From: JASSUD01 sp031963365
GTDB taxonomy: Bacteria > Pseudomonadota > Gammaproteobacteria > Burkholderiales > Burkholderiaceae
Direction: 5' to 3'
DNA length: 9,160 nucleotides
NCBI GenBank assembly: GCA_031963365.1
Contig: JASSUF010000101.1
Coordinates: forward strand, 1 to 9,160
Numbering within the stretch: position 1 is the first letter of the stretch; the number at the start of each line of letters is the position of its first letter. Positions 1-5,465 of the stretch are shown here, one piece after another. Under the pieces are notes generated by a model. The model was not told the DNA's origin. It ran no database searches and saw only the letters and a program-made list of their open reading frames with translations. Made by a program: the position numbers and the translations under genes.

Positions 1-672
1 TACAAAGGGCGCGTCGGAAAGGCTACTGAGGATGTCATTTTTAGTTTCCCCTATCGTTTCCTCATATCGCCTTAAATACGTACCATGATCTTCGTCAAAA
101 TAATCAGGGAGTGGTGTCGTAGCAATGCGCAGGCCATTCACTTTAAGCTGCTTGTTTATATAAGACACCGTATCGCCCGGCAGCCCAACCACACGCTTGA
201 TGTAATCTATTGAAGGATCTTTAGGATAGCGAAAAACAACCACATCCCCGCGTTTTGGTTTACCAAGACGGACTATTTTTTTATTGAGAACAGGCAGGCG
301 CAGGCCATAGACAAATTTATTAACCAGAATAAAGTCGCCCACTACCAGCGTAGGCAGCATAGAGCCAGACGGAATCTTAAAAGGCTCTGCAATAAACGAG
401 CGCAGTAGAAAAACCGTCAAAATAATGGGGAAAAAGCCAGCCGTATATTCCAGCCACCAAGGCCTGACTAGTGCAGCTTGGCGAATGGCAGAGGATTTTT
501 GCGCTATTTCAGAGGTCGGGCCTGCTAAGGGCGCACCGTGCTGCTGGCGTTCATAGTCTGCCACTAAGCTTTGTGCAAAACGCTGCCGCCGCGGTAAAAA
601 AATGCTTTTATCTAAAACCCAAGCAATGCCACTCACTATTACTAGCATTAAAAAAACCAATGCAACATTCAT
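1..672 (-). CDS. lepB: Signal peptidase I, 5' part (C-terminus off the left edge)
   Basis: Membrane-bound serine protease that removes signal peptides from proteins exported by Sec and Tat, with its active site on the periplasmic side. The 224 visible residues begin MNVALVFLML and contain a first hydrophobic segment (about residues 3-20), a basic cytoplasmic loop, and a second hydrophobic segment (about 79-95). The box PSGSMLPTL follows, with nucleophile Ser104. The second box, RGDVVVFRYP then DYIKRVVGLPGD, carries general-base Lys159. These match Ser90 and Lys145 of E. coli LepB. The reading frame is still open at position 1, so the C-terminal conserved boxes lie outside the window. The start is the first Met of the membrane segment; only a weak purine-rich ribosome site precedes it. 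It lies about 140 bp downstream of sspA on the same strand. A neighbouring sspB, usual after sspA, is not seen. Confidence 0.95.
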   Translation of the reverse strand, partial: MNVALVFLMLVIVSGIAWVLDKSIFLPRRQRFAQSLVADYERQQHGAPLAGPTSEIAQKSSAIRQAALVRPWWLEYTAGFFPIILTVFLLRSFIAEPFKIPSGSMLPTLVVGDFILVNKFVYGLRLPVLNKKIVRLGKPKRGDVVVFRYPKDPSIDYIKRVVGLPGDTVSYINKQLKVNGLRIATTPLPDYFDEDHGTYLRRYEETIGETKNDILSSLSDAPFV

Positions 673-729
673 ACACGATCCGCTTATACGCCAAAATAGA
701 TACTTACTAGGGTAGGTGGCAACTTTGTT

Positions 730-798
730 TTAGAAGCGGTTTAACGTTTAACATACGCGTTTAACATACGCGTTTTCCATACATTAAACCGCTTCTAA
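730..798. repeat. Inverted repeat between sspA and lepB
   Basis: A perfect 15-bp inverted repeat: TTAGAAGCGGTTTAA at 730-744 and its reverse complement at 784-798, with a 39-base loop. It fills the spacer between the sspA stop and the lepB start. It could fold in the sspA transcript and limit read-through into lepB. However, the loop is long and no clear run of U follows on the minus strand, so it is not called an intrinsic terminator. Confidence 0.6.
746..771. repeat. Two perfect tandem copies of a 13-bp unit
   Basis: The unit GTTTAACATACGC occurs at 746-758 and again directly at 759-771. A third partial copy begins (GTTTT). The pair sits in the loop of the flanking inverted repeat. The cause is probably slippage duplication; no function is evident. 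Confidence 0.8.
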
Positions 799-814
799 CA
801 AAAATACTTCTGGC

Positions 815-1435
815 TTATCGACGCATTGCTTTTTCAGCAGGCGTGAGCGCATCAATAAATGCAGGGCGGCTAAAAATACGCTCGGCATAGGTTTGAAGCG
901 GTGCCGCCTGACGAGGAAGCTCAATACCATAGTGCTCTAAACGCCATAACAAAGGCACCAGCGCAATATCCACAATGGTTAAAGTCTCACCCAACATATA
1001 TTTGTTTTTAACAAAAACAGGTGCAAGCTGCGTCAAGCGATCCCGCACAGCCAAACGGCCTTTGTCTTGCTCTTTTCCTGTGAGCGTTGCGCGGCCTTTT
1101 TTCTCCGCTTCAAATTCGCTCACATATACAAATAATTCACGCTCTAAATTAAAAAGCAACAAACGAGCCCGTGCACATTGCATAGGATCCATGGGCATTA
1201 ACTGCGGATGCGGAAAACGCGCATCAATGTATTCATTAATAATATTAGATTCATACAAAATCAGGTCGCGCTCCACCAAAATGGGGACCTGTCCGTATGG
1301 ATTCATGATGGCGATGTCTTCAGGCTTGTTAAAAAGATCCACATCCCGAATTTCAAAATCCATCCCTTTTTCAAACAAAACCTGGCGACAGCGATGAGAG
1401 AACGGGCACGTATCGTCAGAATATAAATGCATCAT
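815..1435 (-). CDS. sspA: Stringent starvation protein A (GST-fold RNA polymerase-associated protein)
   Basis: SspA binds RNA polymerase and modifies transcription in starvation and acid stress; it has a glutathione transferase fold but is not known as an active transferase. With the start chosen here it has 206 residues. The thioredoxin-like N-terminal domain (about 1-80) holds CPFSHRC at 10-16, the cis-Pro segment GQVPILVE and YESNIINEYID near 61-71. Next comes FPHPQLMP, whose Pro-His-Pro (75-77) matches the exposed pocket shown to be needed for E. coli SspA function. The helical C-terminal domain ends IDALTPAEKAMRR. The frame is open upstream to an ATG at 1498, adding 21 residues absent from relatives. 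I chose the inner ATG at 1435 because family proteins start there (MMxLYS) and AAGGAA lies 9 bases before it. The usual partner sspB is not adjacent, and petABC, often upstream in Burkholderiales, is missing. Confidence 0.93.
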   Translation of the reverse strand: MMHLYSDDTCPFSHRCRQVLFEKGMDFEIRDVDLFNKPEDIAIMNPYGQVPILVERDLILYESNIINEYIDARFPHPQLMPMDPMQCARARLLLFNLERELFVYVSEFEAEKKGRATLTGKEQDKGRLAVRDRLTQLAPVFVKNKYMLGETLTIVDIALVPLLWRLEHYGIELPRQAAPLQTYAERIFSRPAFIDALTPAEKAMRR

Positions 1436-1444
1436 CTTTGCTTG

Positions 1445-1454
1445 TTCCTTTCCT
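1445..1454 (-). promoter_or_regulatory. Ribosome binding site that decides the sspA start
   Basis: On the minus strand this reads AGGAAAGGAA, two overlapping AGGA cores, ending 9 bases before the ATG at 1435. It lies inside the longer open frame, so it argues for the 206-residue SspA rather than the 227-residue reading. Confidence 0.65.
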
Positions 1455-1595
1455 TTTTTCTGTATTACGTGATGCGATTCATCAAAAACCCCATTCACTG
1501 CTTAAATTAGTAAGCTTCTATATCCACAAAAAGTCTTACTTTGCGTCTGCAAACCGTCCAATTATCTTCTACAATGATTGAGAATTGACTTGCAC

Positions 1596-1610
1596 GGCAA
1601 TAAGATTGCC
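1596..1610. repeat. Short perfect palindrome upstream of sspA
   Basis: GGCAAT and ATTGCC flank AAG. It lies about 160 bp upstream of the sspA start in an otherwise AT-rich spacer. It could be a regulator site, but nothing links it to a known factor. Confidence 0.35.
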
Positions 1611-1654
1611 CTATGCTAAACGCACATATAGCAATAGCACGCACGCTCTCACCT

Positions 1655-1719
1655 CTTAGGGTGTGTCCTCAATTACCCAAAATATGAACCCTTTTGGACA
1701 ATTGAAGACACACCCTAAG
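1655..1719. repeat. Inverted repeat with 20-bp arms, possible mobile-element end
   Basis: The left arm at 1655-1674 begins CTTAGGGTGTGTCC. The right arm at 1700-1719 is its reverse complement with one mismatch in 20. The 25-base loop also pairs partly (CCAAAA against TTTTGG). Arms starting GGGTGTGTC resemble insertion-sequence ends, but no transposase is present and the arms are only 25 bases apart. It could be a solo-ended remnant, a MITE-like element or a structured RNA. Confidence 0.6.
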
Positions 1720-1866
1720 CAAGATCTTTAGCAAGTGCGTAAATTTGAAGGGCCTGATTTTATTAAAATTCTCAAAAATAAGCGAACTTTCTGAGCATTT
1801 ACTTTTAAAAAGAACGTAAATTGGCGATTGGCACGAACTGAAATGAGGACCGCGGCCTTTTTTGAG

Positions 1867-2030
1867 CCTGCATATGCATGCCAAAAGCGATGATTAGAAG
1901 TCAGCGGTGCGCATGTTGGGGTTCGTGCCTCACCGCCAACCTACAATGAACGGTAGGTTGGTGGTGACGAAGGAACCCCAACATGCACACCACCAACTTT
2001 TGATCACCGCTTTTGGCATGCATATGCAGG
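1867..2030. repeat. Dispersed palindromic element, complete copy 1 (left arm, loop, right arm)
   Basis: Left arm 1867-1944 and right arm 1953-2030 are 78 bases each and form an imperfect inverted repeat around the 8-base loop AATGAACG. The outer ends pair as CCTGCATATGCATGCCAAAA with its complement. The inner part carries the family core: CATGTTGGGGTTCG, then CACCGCCAACCTAC on the left and GTAGGTTGGTGGTGACG on the right. The RNA from either strand would form a very long hairpin. Confidence 0.9.
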
Positions 2031-2155
2031 TTTTAAAAGGACATTGGTCATCATGTTGGGGTTCGTACCTCACCACCAACCTACAATGAACGGTAGGTTG
2101 GTGGTGACGAAGGAACCCCAACATGATGACCGCTGCCCTTTTGAAACCTGCATAT
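2022..2155. repeat. Dispersed palindromic element, complete copy 2
   Basis: Left arm 2022-2084 and right arm 2093-2155, 63 bases each, around the same 8-base loop AATGAACG. The inner core equals that of copy 1. The outer part differs: TCATCATGTTGGGG and a CCTTTTGAAACCTG tail instead of the CCAAAAGCGATGA tail. Its left end overlaps the right end of copy 1 by nine bases (ATATGCAGG), so the copies are chained through a shared end. Confidence 0.9.
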
Positions 2156-2224
2156 ACAGGCCAAAAGCGATGATTAGAAGTTAGTGGTGCGCATGTTGGG
2201 GTTCGTGCCTCACCGCCAACCTAC
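2147..2224. repeat. Dispersed palindromic element, left arm only
   Basis: A near-identical second copy of the left arm at 1867-1944 (same CCAAAAGCGATGATTAGAAG block and core), starting in the end of copy 2. After ACCTACGATGAA the similarity stops and no right arm follows. The nif3 stop codon is about 43 bases further on. Confidence 0.88.
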
Positions 2225-2266
2225 GATGAATCAACGTTTTTTTGTCATGTTTCAAAGGGGGAGGGT

Positions 2267-3019
2267 TTACACGGGATTGTCCATATCCATAAATTGGTGC
2301 TCTATGCCGAACTTTGCCGCCAAATGCTCTCCCAATGCCTGTACGCCATATCGTTCGGTGGCATGGTGACCTGCGGCTAGATACGTTATGCCGCTTTCCG
2401 TGGCTAGGTGCGTGGTGGATTCAGAAACCTCTCCGCTTATATAAACCTGTGCGCCTGCATCAATAGCTGCGCCCAATAAGTGTTGTGCTGCCCCACTACA
2501 CCACGCCACACATTGCACCTGTGCATGCTGCTCTCCTAACACCAGAGGTCGCCTATTTAATATTTTTTCTATATGCGAGGCCAATTGCGCTACAGGCATC
2601 GGTGCTTGCAAGCTGCCTATCCACCCCAAATCATTCTCCCCAAACCGGCCGTTTGCTATAAAGCCCAGACGCTTGGCAAGTTGCGCGTTATTTCCTAACT
2701 GAGGATGGGCATCTAGAGGTAAATGATAGGCAAATAAATTCAGGTTATTTTGCAACAATCGACTCAACCGCTGGTAGCGCACGCCTGTAATAGGCCGCTC
2801 TTCATTTTTCCAGAAATAACCATGGTGAACGATAACTGCATCGGCTCCCCATGCCAGCGCTGCATCTAAAAACGCAACCGAAGCCGTTACACCCGTTGCA
2901 ATGCGGCTAATACCAAGACGACCCTGTACTTGCAAACCATTTGGCGCATAATCTTGAAAGTGGTACGAATTCAATAATTCATTCAAGTAGAATTCCAACT
3001 CGCTTGGAGATACGATCAT
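2267..3019 (-). CDS. ybgI: Nif3/YbgI-type dinuclear metal-binding protein
   Basis: Cytoplasmic protein of the Nif3-like family (YbgI, YqfO), which forms hexameric rings with two metal ions per subunit. The exact reaction is not settled; a role in GTP cyclohydrolase-like or damage-related chemistry has been proposed. It has 250 residues, the usual length for the short form. Expected ligands are present: VHHGYFW with His65 and His66, YHLPLDAH with Asp103, and GHHATERYG near the C-terminus with His218 and Glu222. The start MIVSPSELEFYLNELL matches family starts and has GGGAA about 8 bases before it. It is transcribed away from the protease gene, an arrangement also seen in Burkholderia. A left repeat arm lies just beyond its stop and a right arm in its leader. 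Confidence 0.93.
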   Translation of the reverse strand: MIVSPSELEFYLNELLNSYHFQDYAPNGLQVQGRLGISRIATGVTASVAFLDAALAWGADAVIVHHGYFWKNEERPITGVRYQRLSRLLQNNLNLFAYHLPLDAHPQLGNNAQLAKRLGFIANGRFGENDLGWIGSLQAPMPVAQLASHIEKILNRRPLVLGEQHAQVQCVAWCSGAAQHLLGAAIDAGAQVYISGEVSESTTHLATESGITYLAAGHHATERYGVQALGEHLAAKFGIEHQFMDMDNPV

Positions 3020-3046
3020 TTTTTAAATTCCCTGTACGTACACACT

Positions 3047-3110
3047 GTAGGTTGGGGTGACGAAGGAACCCCAACATGATGACCACTGCCTCTTTTTGAA
3101 TACCTGCGTA
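3047..3110. repeat. Dispersed palindromic element, right arm only
   Basis: Begins GTAGGTTGGGGTGACGAAGG and continues CCCCAACATGATGACC, then a degraded CTTTTTGAATACCTGC tail like the right arm of copy 2. Here the core lost two bases, so GTTGGGGT (3051-3058) and ACCCCAAC (3068-3075) form a perfect 8-bp stem on a 9-base loop. It lies between the divergent nif3 and protease genes, in the probable nif3 leader. No matching left arm is found in this spacer. Confidence 0.85.
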
Positions 3111-3151
3111 ACATCAGCTTTTAATACCACCACCTAGGGCGCTCTCAGTAT

Positions 3152-3157
3152 TATAAA
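3152..3157 (-). promoter_or_regulatory. Candidate -10 box for nif3
   Basis: Perfect TATAAT on the minus strand, about 130 bases before the nif3 start. No good -35 box lies at the proper distance. If used, the nif3 leader would contain the repeat hairpin at 3047-3110. Confidence 0.3.
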
Positions 3158-3203
3158 AAGCGTGTCTTCTTCCACACTGCATAGAGCTTGAAAAATATTT
3201 TCA

Positions 3204-3227
3204 TTCAAATAAATGTACCTATTTGAA
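3204..3227. repeat. Inverted repeat upstream of the htrA-like gene
   Basis: TTCAAATA at 3204-3211 and TATTTGAA at 3220-3227 are perfect complements separated by 8 bases. A TTGAAA hexamer at 3188-3193 precedes it. The site lies 60-85 bases before the protease start, where an operator or promoter would be expected; no regulator can be named. Confidence 0.35.
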
Positions 3228-3274
3228 AATACTTGAAATCCATTTTAAAAGCATATGCCGTTGTTTTTATTTGC

Positions 3275-3280
3275 AGGCGG
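3275..3280 (+). promoter_or_regulatory. Ribosome binding site that decides the protease start
   Basis: AGGCGG, 6 bases before the ATG at 3287. It lies inside the longer open frame that begins with TTG at 3233, and supports the shorter protein. Confidence 0.6.
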
Positions 3281-3286
3281 TTTTTT

Positions 3287-4543
3287 ATGCTCAAACGCTT
3301 CTGGCTTTTATTCGCACAGGCTGTCACTGCAATACTGGCGGTCTTTTTTGTTGTAGCTACACTCAAACCAGAATGGCTAGCTGCTTTCAATGCACACCTC
3401 CTTCTCGCCCCTTCAACGATAGCAAAGTCCACACCACGACCGCTATGGGCAGGGTTTTCCCGCAATCTGAGAAGCAGCTGCACAGGGTTGTCCTATTCTT
3501 ATGCAGCAGAAAAAGCGATGCCCAGCGTGGTTAAAATTTTTTCAAGCAAAAATACCCCTCAACAGCAGGAAACGCAGCGTATCTCTAACAAACAGGGAGA
3601 GCATTTACTGCTTGACCCTTTCTTCAAAAAGCGTTCACGCAAAAACCCCCAATCCGCCCATCTAGGCTCCGGGGTCATAGTCAATGAAAAAGGTTATATT
3701 TTAACGGATGCCCACGTAATCAATGATGCGGATCATATCGAAGTCACGCTAGCAGATGGTCGCCAAACCCTAGGCAAATTAATTGGCACCGATGCAGAAA
3801 CCGATTTATCCGTTCTCAAAATTAACATCGACCACTTACCTGCCATCACATTTGGCGATCTTCAAAAGGCACACACAGGGGACGTGGTTTTAGCTATTGG
3901 GAACCCATTTGGGGTAGGCCAAACCGTCACAATGGGAATCATTAGCGCGCTTGGGCGCAGTGACCTAGGAATCAGCACCTTTGAAAATCTGATCCAAACA
4001 GACGCACCGATTAATCCAGGCAACTCTGGGGGTGCATTGATCGACGTAGAAGGCAATTTACTAGGCATCAACACCGCAATCTATTCGCGTAGCGGCGGCT
4101 CATTAGGTATTGGCTTTGCCGTACCTGTTTCTACTGCAATTGAAGTGCTGGACAGCATTGTTGCAACCGGTACCGTGGTGCGCGGGTGGATCGGCGTAGA
4201 ACTGCAAAATATCTACTCTGAACAAATAGATACCGATTCCGATAAACCATCTGGCGCCATGGTGTCTGGAGTTTTAGAGAGCGGACCCGCTGCGCGTGCA
4301 GGAGTATTAAATGGCGACATTATCGTCGGCATCACTCCCCATATCCACCCAGCACGCAAACAAACCATCACCAACCGCAACCAGTTACTAGAATTAGTCG
4401 CGCACATGAAACCGGCTACCAAAACCACTTTGCATCTCATTCGAAAAAATAAACCCCTAGATCTCACCGTCACTATCGGCCTGCGCCCAGCCCCCAATCG
4501 CCATATTGAGACAGAAGAAATAGGCGAAGAGGAAGAAGAGTGA
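3287..4543 (+). CDS. htrA: HtrA/Deg-type periplasmic serine protease, membrane-anchored, one PDZ domain
   Basis: Envelope quality-control protease of the S1C (HtrA/Deg) family. It has 418 residues from ATG 3287, which starts MLKRFWLLFAQ as relatives do and follows AGGCGG. An N-terminal hydrophobic segment (about 5-25) without a clear cleavage site suggests a membrane anchor as in DegS. The protease domain (about 75-285) has the full triad: His143 in TDAHVINDADH, Asp173 in DAETDLSVLKI, Ser247 in INPGNSGGAL. One PDZ domain follows (about 290-400), with WIGVEL and the GPAARAGVLNGDIIVGI segment, then an acidic tail EEIGEEEEE. DegP has two PDZ domains, so this is closer to DegS or the short Burkholderiales Deg proteases. 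It is divergent from nif3. A repeat arm 22 bases past its stop might act as transcript end. The loop around residues 85-125 is poorly conserved. Confidence 0.95.
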   Translation: MLKRFWLLFAQAVTAILAVFFVVATLKPEWLAAFNAHLLLAPSTIAKSTPRPLWAGFSRNLRSSCTGLSYSYAAEKAMPSVVKIFSSKNTPQQQETQRISNKQGEHLLLDPFFKKRSRKNPQSAHLGSGVIVNEKGYILTDAHVINDADHIEVTLADGRQTLGKLIGTDAETDLSVLKINIDHLPAITFGDLQKAHTGDVVLAIGNPFGVGQTVTMGIISALGRSDLGISTFENLIQTDAPINPGNSGGALIDVEGNLLGINTAIYSRSGGSLGIGFAVPVSTAIEVLDSIVATGTVVRGWIGVELQNIYSEQIDTDSDKPSGAMVSGVLESGPAARAGVLNGDIIVGITPHIHPARKQTITNRNQLLELVAHMKPATKTTLHLIRKNKPLDLTVTIGLRPAPNRHIETEEIGEEEEE

Positions 4544-4564
4544 AATAAGCAATCAAATTAAATA

Positions 4565-4697
4565 TAGGTTGGCTGTAATGCACGAACCCCAACATGCATA
4601 TCACCGACTTATAATATTTGCCTTAGACCATTTGTAAGCAGGTCTTAAAGAACACGGTGGTGTGCATGTTGAGGTTCGTGCCTCACCACCAACCTAC
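4565..4697. repeat. Dispersed palindromic element, right arm then left arm (inverted order)
   Basis: A diverged right arm (about 4565-4608; TAGGTTGG, then CACGAACCCCAACATGC) is followed by a left arm (4638-4697; GGTGTGCATGTTGAGG, then CTCACCACCAACCTAC). The arms are again complementary, but with about 30 bases between them and in the opposite order to the array copies. They fill nearly the whole spacer between the protease gene and hisB, ending 17 bases before the hisB start. Confidence 0.85.
4610..4615 (+). promoter_or_regulatory. Candidate -10 box for hisB
   Basis: Perfect TATAAT about 100 bases before the hisB start, between the two repeat arms. No acceptable -35 box is visible at 16-18 bases. 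If used, the left repeat arm would sit in the hisB leader. Confidence 0.3.
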
Positions 4698-4714
4698 ATT
4701 TTGGATTTTTTTCT

Positions 4715-5326
4715 ATGTCTTTCTCTTCGCAATCTGATAACCGATCCGCCCAAGTCACGCGCACTACAAGCGAAACACATATTGCTATCACGCTCAACTT
4801 AGACGGCACAGGCCAGAGCACACTAGAAACAGGCGTACCTTTTCTAGATCATATGCTCGATCAGATTGCGCGACATGGCTTAATCGACCTACACATCACC
4901 GCGCGCGGGGATGTGCATATCGATGATCATCATACCGTCGAAGATGTAGGCATCACCCTTGGACAAGCCTTCTCCCAAGCAATAGGAGAAAAACGGGGCA
5001 TATACCGCTATGGTCATGCATACATCCCACTAGATGAAGCACTCTCACGCGTAGTAGTAGACCTGTCTGGGCGCCCTGGTTTATTCTTTGATGTACCCTT
5101 TACCCGTGCTCGTATTGGTCAGTTTGACGTTGATTTATTGATCGAATTTTTCAGAGGCTTTGTCAACCATGCAGCAGTAACGCTCCATATCGACAACCTA
5201 CGAGGAACAAACGCCCACCACCAAGCAGAAACTGTATTCAAAGCCTTCGGCCGCGCCCTACGCATGGCAGTAACAAAAGACGAACGAGCAACCCAATCCA
5301 TCCCCTCAACAAAAGGCAGCCTGTAG
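4715..5326 (+). CDS. hisB: Imidazoleglycerol-phosphate dehydratase (monofunctional)
   Basis: Converts imidazole glycerol phosphate to imidazole acetol phosphate, the sixth step of histidine synthesis, in the cytoplasm; the enzyme is a manganese-dependent 24-mer. It has 203 residues, the usual size for the stand-alone enzyme without the phosphatase domain found in enterobacteria. Both manganese-binding repeats are present: DHHTVE at 71-76 and AHHQAE at 167-172. Also seen are FLDHMLDQIARHG (43-55), SGRPGL (118-123) and the conserved C-terminus IPSTKGSL. The start is the only Met before the conserved TSETHIAITLNLDGTG; the ribosome site is weak. No other his gene is next to it, unlike the clustered his operon of free-living Burkholderia. 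Its stop TAG is also the first bases of a repeat arm (GTAGGTTGG), yet the protein ends at the normal residue. Confidence 0.97.
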   Translation: MSFSSQSDNRSAQVTRTTSETHIAITLNLDGTGQSTLETGVPFLDHMLDQIARHGLIDLHITARGDVHIDDHHTVEDVGITLGQAFSQAIGEKRGIYRYGHAYIPLDEALSRVVVDLSGRPGLFFDVPFTRARIGQFDVDLLIEFFRGFVNHAAVTLHIDNLRGTNAHHQAETVFKAFGRALRMAVTKDERATQSIPSTKGSL

Positions 5327-5385
5327 GTTGGTGGTGAGGAACGAACCCCAACATGCGCGCCACCGCCCTGTTAAAACCAGCCCAT
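5323..5385. repeat. Dispersed palindromic element, right arm overlapping the hisB stop codon
   Basis: Starts GTAGGTTGGTGGTGAGG and continues ACGAACCCCAACATGCGCGC, with a degraded CCTGTTAAAACCAG tail like copy 2. The first T-A-G of the arm (5324-5326) is the hisB stop codon, so the repeat border lies exactly at the end of the gene. Confidence 0.88.
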
Positions 5386-5417
5386 ACCCCACAAAAAGGC
5401 ATAACTAAAGAAAAGTA

Positions 5418-5453
5418 GCGTGCATATCAAAGTGCATACCTCACCCAAAGTAC
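5418..5453. repeat. Degenerate left arm of the dispersed element, upstream of ubiH
   Basis: GCGTGCATATCAAAGTGCAT followed by ACCTCACCCAAAGTAC aligns along its length with the left-arm core (GTGTGCATGTTGGGGTTCGT, then ACCTCACCACCAACCTAC) with several changes. With the right arm at 5323-5385 it gives the same right-then-left layout as the spacer before hisB. Confidence 0.5.
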
Positions 5454-5465
5454 AAGAGAAAAACA

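Larger units (their letters stand above)
1436..2266. other. Gene-free spacer between sspA and nif3
   Basis: About 830 bp with no credible gene. From left to right it holds the sspA leader and upstream region, a short perfect palindrome (1596-1610), a 20-bp-arm inverted repeat (1655-1719), an AT-rich stretch with no recognised content (1720-1866), and an array of alternating palindromic repeat arms (1867-2224). Open frames crossing it are made of the repeats themselves. In many Burkholderiales petA, petB and petC lie between nif3 and sspA, so this may be the scar of their loss. Confidence 0.6.

Noticed and set aside
975..1397. Plus-strand 140-residue frame
   Set aside because: It is entirely antisense to sspA, which is a clear family match.
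815..1498. SspA with 227 residues starting at 1498
   Set aside because: The extra 21 residues are absent from relatives, and a good ribosome site precedes the inner ATG at 1435.
1585..1617. Plus-strand promoter with TTGACT and TATGCT
   Set aside because: The spacing is 21 bases, the -10 is poor, and no plus-strand gene follows before the repeats.
1669..1884. 71-residue minus-strand frame before the repeat array
   Set aside because: It runs through the 1655-1719 inverted repeat and part of a repeat arm, is Lys/Ser/Leu-rich from AT-rich DNA, has no ribosome site, and shows no family.
1907..2124. Two overlapping small open frames on opposite strands (60 and 64 residues) with similar proteins
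   Set aside because: Both are read from the two halves of the palindromic repeats; their likeness follows from the inverted repeat, not from coding.
1867..2224. CRISPR array
   Set aside because: Units are long inverted arms in alternating direction with constant loops, not short direct repeats with unique spacers; no cas genes are near.
3233..4543. Protease start at the TTG at 3233 (436 residues)
   Set aside because: The conserved start is MLKRFWLLFAQ at 3287, preceded by AGGCGG; the upstream extension has a rare start codon and lies over the probable promoter.
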